NCBI GenBank assembly: GCA_948144175.1
Contig: CANXME010000531.1
Location: forward strand, 806,001 to 870,000
Source of the DNA: Closterium sp. NIES-65
Taxonomy: Eukaryota; Streptophyta; Zygnematophyceae; Desmidiales; Closteriaceae
Length of the DNA stretch: 64,000 nt
Direction of reading: 5' to 3'
The notes beneath the pieces were generated by a model that was not told the DNA's origin, did no database searches, and worked only from the letters and a program-made list of their open reading frames with translations. Shown piece by piece: positions 54,430-62,975 of this stretch (its first letter is position 1; every line of letters begins with the position of its first letter). Made by a program: the position numbers and the translations under genes.

Positions 54430-55200
54430 AGCAGAATCCATGTGGGGAAGGCACATGTGAGGACATAGGAGGCGGTGACTACATAAGCAGCCCACCTGTC
54501 TAGACAAGTCCATGTGGGGCGGCACATGTGAAGACACAGAAAACGGCGACTCACATGCACGTGCCTGGAACCGCTCCTCACCCCTCACCACCCACCACCC
54601 CCCCTTTCTCCCTTCCCCGGTCACCAGCGCCCTCTCTGTGCCTGTCGCTGCAGAACCAATACGGGGTAGGTGGTACCTGTGAGGACACAGAAAACAGTGA
54701 CTCACATGCACGTGCCTGGAAGCGCTCCTCACCCCTCACCCCACCATCCCCACCTTCCCTTCCTCCTTCCAATATGGGGGAGGTGGTATAGTGATGTGAA
54801 GACGCAGAAAACGGCGACTCACATGCACGTGCATGCATGTATCCGCGCTTTTGAGGCGCCTCACAAGTCCTCTCCCCCATCCCATCCCCCCTCCCTTGAC
54901 CCCCCTCCCTCTCCCCCCACACGCCAGAACCCACGCCATGCCTGTTGCAGCAGAATCCCTGTGGGGGGGCTACATGTGCGGTGGGAGGCGAGTACGGCAA
55001 CCCATGCGCGTGTCTTGTCTGTATCCTCCCTTCATTCCTGCTCTTTTGAGGCGCCTCACAAGTCCTCTCCCCCACCCCATCCCCCCTTCCCCCCCACACC
55101 AGAACCCACGCCGTGCATGTCAGAGCAGAATCCCTGTGGGGGAGCTGTGTGTGCAGTGGGAGGAGAGTACGGCTACACATGCGCGTGTCTGTATCCTCCC
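54430..55200 (+). pseudogene. Six degenerate EGF-like exon copies
   Basis: Copies begin at about 54431, 54508, 54655, 54772, 54950 and 55126. The best reads QNPCGGAVCAVGGEYGYTCAC; others read NPCGEGTCEDIGGGDY or GGTCEDTENSDSHA. Each carries the NPCG-x-x-C half of an EGF-like domain and loses the C-terminal half. CTTTTGAGGCGCCTCACAAG palindromes lie at 54848-54867 and 55043-55062, between copies. Confidence 0.6.
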
Positions 55201-55384
55201 TTCATTCCCGCTCTTGACATAGGCAACCGCGAGACGTGTGTGTTTGGTGAGTGGCACTCAAACGAGAGTGATTGTGTGGTTGGTGAATGGCGGTGCATGG
55301 GTGTGGCCTCTGATTGTGTGGTTTTGTGTTTGGTGAGTGAGTGGTGCGTCAGAGACTGCACTGTGCAGCTGGTTGGGTTGCATC

Positions 55385-55635
55385 AGCATCATCCCCCATC
55401 GTCATCATCCCCCATCGACATCATCCCCCATCATTACCATCCCCCATCATCACCATCCCCCATCATCACCATTCCCTATCATCACCACCCCCCATCATCA
55501 CCACCCCCCATCATCACCATCCCCCATCATCACCACTCTCCATCATTACCATCCCCCATCATCACCATCCCCCATCATCATCATCCCCCATTATCACCAC
55601 CCCCCATCATCACCATCCCCCATCATCACCATCAC
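55385..55635 (+). repeat. CATCATCACCATCCCC minisatellite
   Basis: About 16 units of 15 bp (CCCCCATCATCACCAT) in the intron before the full EGF exon. Confidence 0.9.
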
Positions 55636-55829
55636 CTGCCTGCCCTACTTCCCCCAATTCCTTCCCCTACCCTACTGTCCCTCCTGTCCTGTTAGCTATA
55701 GGCACGCCTAAAACATCTCTTCCTCCCTCAACCTCACACCCTCGCCTCTGCCCCTTTCCCCCCCATCCCTCCCCATCCCACCTGCCCATCTTCCCCTCCC
55801 TCCGCCCCTCCCCCACTCGCCCCCTGCAG

Positions 55830-55967
55830 ATGACGCATGCAGCATGCAGGACAGCAATCCATGTGCGGTCGGCACGTGCATCAACAACGAGGGCGACTAC
55901 TTTTGCATCTGTCCGTGGGGATTCAAGCAAGGGCGCCGCCCCTCTGGCGCTCTCACATGCGTCCCCA
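55830..55967 (+). CDS. Full EGF-like exon
   Basis: 138 bp, phase 1 at both ends, between CCCTGCAG and GTAAGT. It encodes DDACSMQDSNPCAVGTCINN and GDYFCICPWGFKQGRRPSG with six Cys spaced C-x7-C-x4-C-x8-C-x-C-x15-C, a typical EGF-like module. A symmetric 1-1 module can be duplicated without frame loss, and further partial copies follow at 56148 and 56239. In the protein it would sit after the peptidase domain, probably outside the cell or in a vacuole. Confidence 0.78.
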
Positions 55968-56147
55968 GTAAGTTGCTTAAACGTTCTCTTCAGGCTTGCA
56001 GCTAGCTACTCCACTATGAACCTAAATCCCTTCAGGCTTCAGGGTATGAACTGCAGGGTATTCTTGAACCCAACGAATTTCAGTTGCAGCAACTCCACTA
56101 TGAACTTGAATCCTTGGGAATTCTTGAGAATTCTAAAAAAAACCCTG

Positions 56148-56319
56148 CAGATTCAAGCAAGGGCGTCGCCCTTCTGGCGCTACCACATGCGTCCCAAGTA
56201 AGCACGTGAAAAAAGGTTGTTTTTGAGACGTCTCAAAAGCACGTGCACCAACAACAACGAGGGCGATTACTTTTGTATCTGTCCGTGGGGATTCAAGCAA
56301 GGGCGTCGCCTCATCGGCG
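56148..56319 (+). pseudogene. Partial EGF exon copies with palindrome
   Basis: Copy at 56148-56199 (FKQGRRPSGATTC) with donor GTAAGC, then TTTTGAGACGTCTCAAAA at 56221-56238, then copy at 56239-56319 (ACTNNNEGDYFCICPWGFKQ type) that is cut by the TRIM and resumes at 56665 (CGGCGCTGCCACATGCGTCCC with donor GTAAGT). Confidence 0.7.
56221..56238. repeat. Palindrome TTTTGAGACGTCTCAAAA
   Basis: Perfect 18-bp palindrome at the start of a truncated EGF exon copy. Confidence 0.65.
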
Positions 56320-56664
56320 TGTCAGAATCCCAACCACTAGACCACTGCGATAAAAGGGTTTGTTAAGTAGCGGGTCAGTGCGTCCATAACCCCCCAGGCC
56401 AACGTGCCTGTAACCCTTCCCTAGGATCAATCGGGGATCACCAGCAGACCTCTGACACCCCCCCGCACTGGGATGCCCGAAGTGCACACTACGGGATTCG
56501 AACCTGAGACCTTCGCTCTGATACTATGTCAGAATCCCAGCCACTAAACCACTGGGATAAAAGGGCTTATTAAGTAGCGGGTCAGTGCGCCCATAACCCC
56601 CCAGGCCAACATGCCTGTAACCCTTCCCTAGGATCAATCGGGGATCACCAGTAGACCTCTGACA
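56320..56664 (-). mobile_element. TRIM (miniature LTR retrotransposon) in an EGF exon
   Basis: Two 138-bp terminal repeats (56320-56457 and 56527-56664), TGTCAGAATCCC...CTCTGACA on plus, flank a 69-bp interior. On the minus strand the interior starts with TAGTATCAGAGC (PBS) and ends GTGCGGGGGGG (PPT). Target-site duplication CGGCG at 56315-56319 and 56665-56669 is exact. The repeats differ at about eight positions, so the insertion is not recent. No coding capacity; it depends on other elements for enzymes. Confidence 0.92.
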
Positions 56665-56750
56665 CGGCGCTGCCACATGCGTCCCGAGTAAGTGATCTAA
56701 CGGGCGGCTACACTTGTCTTTTGTTCCTCATGCTCCTAAGTGGGTGGCGC

Positions 56751-57794
56751 TGCGGACATAACTTTTGCAACGGGAGCTAGGCTGCGAGCTAGGCAGGGGT
56801 GCTCGTGTGATCTCTGTGTTTCTTTGTCGTTTGTTTGTGTGTTCTCTGCTTGCACATTCACGGGGAGATTTTGCAAGAGTTTCACTAGCAAAGATTGACA
56901 ACAATGGTTATACAACAACATTGGTAACATAGACTACATTAGAGCTAGCTAGGCTGCTGTTCGACCTCCAGCGCAGCATGGTCGACCGCGCTCCAGCGGA
57001 GCAGCGCCCGCACCGCTCCAGCGTTGCAGAGTAGCGGTGCGCCAACGTTGCAAGTCCATGTTGTGCCAACGCTATAGCAAGTCAGCTGCATAGCGTTGCA
57101 CCCGCAGGAGAACGGTGCACCTGCTTCGCAGGTGCGTGCAGCTGGTTCGTGCGCACTTCCCTGTCACGTGCACAGCGCAGACGCTTGGCAGACTCCATTC
57201 CAGCGACTGCGCCCACCAGCCACGTCGACCTCTGTATACCACCTTCGAGGTCGGCCTCGCAGACTCCACCCCGGCGACACTCGCGCACATTGCCCGGGTA
57301 TCCCGGTCGACCGGGCAACCACGCCTGATCGACCATCGCAGTCCGCAGTCCGGCGTCCAAATGCCCAGGACGCCTTGCAGACGTCCAGGGCGGCGCCCAG
57401 CCTCCCAGGACGCCGACCAAACGCCTAGGTCGGCGTCCAGGCCCCTAGGACGCCCAGGTCGGCGTCCGGGTCCCCTTGACGCCTAGGTCAGCGTCCGGGC
57501 CCCCAGGACGCCGTGCAGACGCCCAGGGCGGCGTCCCAAGCTCCCAGAACGCCGTGCGGACGCCCAGGTCGGCATTTGGCCTTCCAGGACGCCAAGCAGG
57601 CGTCCAGGATGAGGACCAAGCGTCCATGACGGCGTTCTCCTGCCCGGGGCCTTCCAGCCAGGCGCCCTCCAGCCCGGCGCCCTTGTAGTGGCCCCCGTGC
57701 CCGCTGCTGCAGGTGGGCTGCAACCCCCGTACATCCGACCACGAGGTCGGCTCCGCCCAAGCGAGGACGGGGCCAAACAACACTCTCGTTGACA
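56751..57794 (-). repeat. 3' LTR of element H
   Basis: Minus strand from TGTCAACGAGAG to TTATGTCCGCA; 1044 bp. It contains an internal array of GGACGCC/GGTCGGCGTCC units (57345-57640). PPT GGCAGGGGAG lies just outside at 57795-57804. Confidence 0.88.
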
Positions 57795-57922
57795 CTCCCC
57801 TGCCGCATTCACGCTTGGGCCCCCAGTCCACACGGCAGTACAGCTCCGAGAATAGCCTGTCGGCATGCACCCAACACACAGCACGTTGGTCATCGCACCA
57901 GCCATGCAAGAAGGCATGGCAC

Positions 57923-59262
57923 CTACTGTTGCATGACGTCGTCGCCGTCGCCCATGATGACCAAGCGCACCTGGCCGATTGTGACGGAGCACCGGTTGAA
58001 GGCCGGGTAGTGAAGCGCCTTCGTCAGGAAGTCGGCCGGCTGCTCGGTGGTCGGGATGTACCTCGGCGAGAACTTCCAGCGCCTCACCTTGTGCTGCAGC
58101 CAGGCCTGTCGCGGCTCCATGTGCTTGAGGTTGCCGGTCAACCCCATGCCCTCGGCGACCGTGATGGCCGACTTGTTGTCCACCCGAAGGACGATCGGCT
58201 TCCCGGCATCCAGCTGCCGGAACTCTGTAAGGAGGAAGCGAAGGCGGCGTCCCTCCTTGCGGGCTTCGGTGGCCGCCACGTACCCCGATTCGGTTGACGA
58301 CAGCGTCGCGCACTTGATGCGTTGGCTCGACCAGGAGAGTGCGGCCCCTCCGTAGACGAGCACGTAACCTCTCGTGCTCGCATGGCGGTACTCCTCCTCC
58401 TGGCGTTCCTGTGCCTCCTCGTCGTCAAAGGTGAGCTCGGCGTAGGCGTCGACCAAGACCGGCGTCTTCGGGGTGCGCCCGGTCTGCTCCTCGTCGATGA
58501 AGCGCCTACGCAGCTTGTTGGCGTAGCCTTGCTGATGCAGCCACAGCTTCCCCGCCGACCTGTCGCGCACGATCTTCAGCCTGAGGTACTTCTGCACCGG
58601 CGAGATCTCACGCAGCTTGAAGGCGGACTCCAGCAGCTCCTTCAACTCCTTCAGCATCTCGGTGCTGCTGCTGGCGGCGAGCAGGTTGTCGACGTAGACC
58701 AACACCCAGTAGGCCACTCCGTCGTCGCTGATCTTTAAGTACAGAGCCTCGTCAACCTGACTCTTCTTCCACGCGGCGCCGACCAGCACATCGTTGAGCG
58801 CCAAGTACCACAGCAGCGGCGATTGCTTTAGCCCGTACAGGCTCTTCAGCAGCTTGCACACCCGGCCGGTTCCGTCGTTGAAGTAGTCCGGCTGGGACAT
58901 GTACAGCACCCGGTCGAGCTTCATCAGGTTGAGGTTGAGGACGGCGGCGATGCTGAGGAAGATCCTCAGCGTGACGTAGCTGCCTACCGGCGCGAACGTC
59001 TCGTCGTAGTCGGCGTCGTACACCTACGTGAAGCCCTTCACGACCAGCCTTGCCTTCTCGCGCTCGACGGTGTCGTCGATGCGGTACTTCGTCGTCAGCA
59101 CCCACCGGTTCTTCATGATGTTCACCCCCGGCGAACGTTCGACCAGCTCCCACGTGCCCATGTTGATGAGGCTCTGGATCTCCTCTTCCATGGCAGCCTT
59201 TACGGCCGGGCCCTTCCAGCTTGCCAACTCCTCCTTCACCGTCATCGCCGAGATCTCCCAAC
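57923..59262 (-). pseudogene. pol: Element H RT and RNase H
   Basis: From the I junction: MTVKEELASWKGPAVKAAME, TWELVERSPGVNIMKNRWV, a TAG at 59024-59026 (GFT-stop-VYDADYDE, from CAG), ETFAPVGSYVTLRIFLSIAA, YVDNLLAASSS (second Asp of YVDD lost) and RNase H (STRGYVLVYGGAALSW, STESGYVAATE, DNKSAITVAEG, ADFLTKAL). About 75 codons between RT end and RNase H are deleted relative to J. Confidence 0.88.
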
Positions 59263-59263
59263 G

Positions 59264-59929
59264 GTGGTCGGGGTCGGCTATGTGCCTGTCCACCTCTCCT
59301 CCAAATCCGAAGCCCGAGGCGTCATCATTGAATGGGCGAAGCAGGCTCACAAACACTTCAAAACCACCATCAAGGTCCTTCACTCTGACGGTGGCGGTGA
59401 ATTCCGCAACAACACTCTCAAAGCTTTCTGCTCCACTGAGGGTATCTGTCAGACCTTCACTCTCCCGGACAGTCCCCAACAGAACGGTATTGCCGAAAGT
59501 CGGAACCGTACATTGGTGGAGATTGCTCGCTGCCTTCTCACGCACACCTCAGCCCCTCCCTCTCTCTGGGGGTACGCCATGCTTCATGCTGCCGCCCTCC
59601 ACAATCTCCATCCCCATCCTCATCACACCCACACCACCCCTGCTGAGCTATGGACGGGTCAAAAGCCATCCGTCTGCCCTCTTCGTGTATGGGGGTGCAC
59701 TTCATATGTCCTCCTCAACTCCCAAGCCCGTCGTGCGGCTGGCGGCAAACTTGCTCCCAAAACGATCACGTGCGTATACCTTGGGCACAACTTAGATTCG
59801 CCAGACTATCTCTTCCTCCATCCTTCCACCAACAAGCTCTATCGCAGCCGGGACGTTTACTTTGATGAGTCCCACCCATTCTACCCCTCCTCCAAGGCTT
59901 CCTCCGCCTCCCTCTCTTACTTGGGCTGA
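59264..59929 (+). pseudogene. Element I integrase, N-terminally truncated
   Basis: VGYVPVHLSSKSEARGVI, then LHSDGGGEFRNN, PDSPQQNGIAESRNRTLVEI, LWTGQKPSVCPLRVWGC and SRDVYFDESHPFYPSS. The first catalytic Asp and the zinc domain are missing. It stops with TGA at 59927. Confidence 0.87.
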
Positions 59930-60539
59930 CTTTGACAGTCTCCCTCTTCCCGACACTCCATCTCCTCCTCTTCCCGCTCCCTCCACCATTTCTGATCCCC
60001 CATCACCCGCTTCCCCCTCCAGTACCACACAGTCTCCCTCGCTCCCTCCCTCCTCCGCTACCCCTCCTCCATCTCCTCTCGCATCTCCTCCTACCGAGCC
60101 CGTTCCTCTCAAAACCTACCAACGCCGTCACCCAGCTCCTCCTCCTCCTCCTGCTCCCACCCCTGATCCCGATCCTGTCTCCACTCTCCCTCCCACTCCC
60201 ACCTCCCCTTCCGCTACGCCTACTCCGGCCCCGCCTCCCTCACCCATCGCTTCTCGCACCCGCTCTCGCACCCGCTCTCGCACACCTCCACAACCGTTCT
60301 CCCTTTCCGTTCGCGTCTCTCTCAATCCTCCTCCTGTCGGGGGTGATTATTCTCTCATGCCATCCCTCCTTGAAGACAGACATGAGGAGTTGATTGATAT
60401 CGACTCAGCCATCCACGCACTCTGCTTCCTCTTTCCAGACATCGCAGACTCTCCAACCCTCAATTTCTCCGACAACCCCTCCATCCCCACACCTCTCACC
60501 TATGTTGAAGCAGTCTCTGGTCCTCACGCCGCTCAGTGA
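59930..60539 (+). pseudogene. Element I proline/serine-rich linker
   Basis: A Pro/Ser-rich stretch (frame from 59862), then LNPPPVGGDYSLMPSLLEDR and YVEAVSGPHAAQ, the usual copia lead-in to RT. A TGA at 60537-60539 replaces the Trp of the expected QWLGAIVAE. Confidence 0.78.
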
Positions 60540-62038
60540 TTGGGGGCCATTGTCGCAGAATGTGAGGCCTTCATTCACACAGGAACTTTCACAGACGTCT
60601 CTCCTCCCTCCGGCGTCAACATTGTGAAGGGAAAATGGGTCTTTCTGGTGAAACAACTTCCAGGCGAATTTCCTGTTTTCAAAGCCCGGTACTGTGCCAA
60701 GGGATTTACCCAAAAGCGTGGACTGGACTTCTTTGAGACATTCTCTCCCACCGCCAAACCTCCCACACTGCGCACCCTTCTCGATGTCGCTGCTCGAGAT
60801 GACATGGAGGTTGACTGCATGGATGTGTCTTCTGCGTTCCTGCAAGGGATCCTTCGAGAGGAAATCTATATGGAGCGGCCCGAAGGATTTCCAGCTCCTT
60901 TTCCACCAGGCACTGTATGGAAGTTGAATCGGCCAGTGTAAGGCCTCAAGCAAGCTCCCCGGGAATGGCACAACAAGCTAAAGAGCACCTTAGGGTCCCT
61001 CGACTTTCACCCATCCACCTCTGACCCCAGCCTCTTCATCCGAGCAACACCCTCCCGGTTCTTCATCCTGGTTTATGTCGATGACATGATCCTTGTCACC
61101 AAGGATCAGACTGAGCTGGCAGCAGTCAAAACCGCACTTGGTGAGAAGCTGGCCATGAAGGACCTTGGGAAGCTGACGAACTATTTGGGAATGGAAATCA
61201 CACGTGATCGCACAGCCCGCACCATCACCCTTTCGCAGAAGTTTTACATCAACAACGTTCTGACAAGGTGCCAGATGCAGGAAGCAGCATCAATGCCCAC
61301 CCCAATCTCTCTGCAACACCAACTCACTGCACCCTCCGTTCCCTCACCTGAGCCCTGTGACGAGCCTTACCCCGAGCTCGTGGGATCCCTCATGTACGCG
61401 ATGATGTGCACTTGACCAGACTTAGCCTATCCAGTCAGTGTACTGTCCCGCTACGTTGCACCTGGTCGCTTCACTCGCCACCACTGGTCTGCCGCCAAGC
61501 GGGTTCTTCGCTATCTCAAAGGCACACATGATTATGTGCTCACACTTGGCGGCACTTCCCATGTTCGCCTTGAGGGGTACAGTGACTCATCCTATGCTGA
61601 TGACCAGAGTGATCGGCGCTCGTCCCAAGGGTATTGCTTTACCCTTGGCAGTGGGGTTGTAAGTTGGCGCTCCACTCGGTCGTCCTCCGTCTCACTGTCG
61701 ACCTGTGAGGCAGAGCTGTATGCCGGGACCATGGCTGCACAGGAGGCTCGTTAACTCTCCTTCCTGCTGACAGAACTGGGGTATCCCCAACCAACCCCAA
61801 CGCTTTGGTGTGACAACGAGAGCACCATTCATCTCACCAAAGACCCCGTTTTCCATGGCCGCACCAAGCACATTGAAGTCTGTCACTACTTTCTTCGTGA
61901 GCTGGTGCAGCGCGAGCAGCTGAAGGCTGAACACATTGCCTCCGATTGCAACCTTGCTGACTTGTTTGCCAAGTCGCTTGTTTGCGAGGATCATTACCGC
62001 CTCCTCTCGGCCATGGGTGTTGGGCTTCCTTGTGGCTG
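60540..62038 (+). pseudogene. pol: Element I RT and RNase H, with stops
   Basis: RT: AECEAFIHTGTFTDVSPPSG, FKARYCAKGFTQKRG, TAA at 60939-60941 (RPV-stop-GLKQAPREW), ILVYVDDMILVTK, TGA at 61414-61416 (MCT-stop-PDLAYPVS, from CGA). RNase H: GYSDSSYADD, CEAELYAGTMA, TAA near 61752, CDNESTIHLT, NLADLFAKSL, ending at TGA 62038. The domain order and motifs are clear; four stops make it inactive. Confidence 0.88.
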
Positions 62039-62060
62039 ATGTGTTGCAGCCTAGGGGGTG

Positions 62061-62311
62061 TGTTAGAATTAGACTGTCAACACTTTGTATACTATATTCT
62101 ATCGCGTAGGTTATTTGCGGGTTGGGTGTAGTTTGTGATCCCAACCCTATCTGGTTGGGATTAACTCGTAATCCTGCAAATCTGCCAACTCACCAATTGG
62201 AGATTTGCTAGGATTCCCATCCCATCTTTTCCCTAGCCTTTCCCATCCCAACCTCGTTTGTACTTAAGGCCTAGTCCCTTCTTTCCTAATAAATCAGTTG
62301 AGCTCCATTTC
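62061..62311 (+). repeat. 3' LTR of element I, right end uncertain
   Basis: It starts TGTTAGAATTAG after the PPT CCTAGGGGGTG (62050-62060). It contains AATAAA (62288) as a probable poly(A) signal. The expected TCTAACA end is absent, so the LTR is probably truncated at the junction with H. Confidence 0.72.
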
Positions 62312-62880
62312 TATTAGTGTTCCCCCGGCGTCGCCACGGTCCTTCGGGCGAAGCCGATCAGCCTGGCCATTTCCAGCTGGGGCTCGATGGCTACCTTCCA
62401 GGTGAGAATGTCGGGTCGACCGAATAGCGGAGGGGTGACCAAGATCCTGTCCAGCGTAAACTTGAAGTAGCCGTAACTCAGTGCAATCCCGTCCGCCGTC
62501 ACCTGGGTCGCCGACATCGGCGACAATCCGCTTCGACGCCCTCCGACGTTGCCCTGCGAGGAGTTAGCAGCCGCCGAGGACTGCATCCCTCGTGCCCGAA
62601 CGCCGTCGGCTTCACCGGCGTGTGTCACACCTCGTTGCCTTGACGCGCCTCCCGCACTGCTGCCGACCTGACCTCCACTGGCGTTAATGCCCACGTCGAC
62701 GCCGCCGTCGTTGTTCACCGGTCGAGGAGAGGCAGGCCGAGAAGGGGGGTGCTCCGCCGCCCACACGGAGCGGAGTCTTGCCTCGACGACTGCCTTGCAC
62801 TCCTGGGCCTCGTGGCGTCTCCTCGCATCCTCCAGCTGTGCCTCCAGGGTGTCCATCACCTCGGCGTCACCTACGCGCAC
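62312..62880 (-). pseudogene. gag: Element H gag N-terminal part
   Basis: The open frame (GTG at 62880; first ATG near 62856) reads VMDTLEAQLEDARRRHEAQE, a charged, probably coiled-coil start, then a Ser/Gly/Asn-rich stretch and DGIALSYGYFKFTLDRI, PDILTWKVAIEPQLEMARL, which resembles the copia gag beginning. It is cut by I at 62311. The true start is uncertain. Confidence 0.6.
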
Positions 62881-62975
62881 GCTAGTGACTGCACGGCTGC
62901 CGGCCTACGAACACGGTTGGTGCAAAGTCGGCTAGACTGAACATCGTCGCGGTGTCGTCCACGCTCACCGCACCA

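Larger units (their letters stand above)
46929..56719 (+). pseudogene. Papain-like (C1A) protease gene with EGF-like exons, decayed
   Basis: Exons on plus: signal peptide (46929-47055), active-site box (48629-48715), CxGG-type region (50869-51033), 51726-51812, 52321-52380, His/Asn exon (53294-53428), peptidase end (53921-54002), degenerate EGF copies (54430-55200) and a full EGF exon (55830-55967). Splice sites are GT/AG with strong pyrimidine tracts. The product would be a secreted or vacuolar protease. Evidence of decay: Ser in place of the catalytic Cys, a TAG in the 51726 exon, copia insertions (J), a TRIM in an EGF exon copy, and repeated partial exon duplications. The propeptide exon was not identified. 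A functional paralogue elsewhere is likely. Confidence 0.72.
59264..62311 (+). mobile_element. Copia element I, 5'-truncated, nested in H
   Basis: It starts abruptly inside the integrase domain at about 59264 and runs through RT and RNase H to an LTR at 62061. No 5' LTR, gag or protease and no target-site duplication are visible. Its insertion replaced the H region between gag and RT. Confidence 0.82.

Noticed and set aside
53483-54460. Plus-strand frame of 325 codons across 53.5-54.5 kb
   Set aside because: It runs through two minisatellites and crosses intron borders; only the segment at 53921-54002, in its own phase, matches a protease.
56480-56520. tRNA gene or SINE suggested by GGTTCGAATCC
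   Set aside because: It lies between the two repeats of the TRIM next to the PBS, and no cloverleaf can be completed.
15046-59026. Reassigned code with UAG read as Gln, as in some green algae
   Set aside because: Element B pol uses many CAG codons and has no TAG in 1511 codons. Stops also appear at Trp, Arg and Tyr positions, and TGA and TAA occur too. Mutation fits better.
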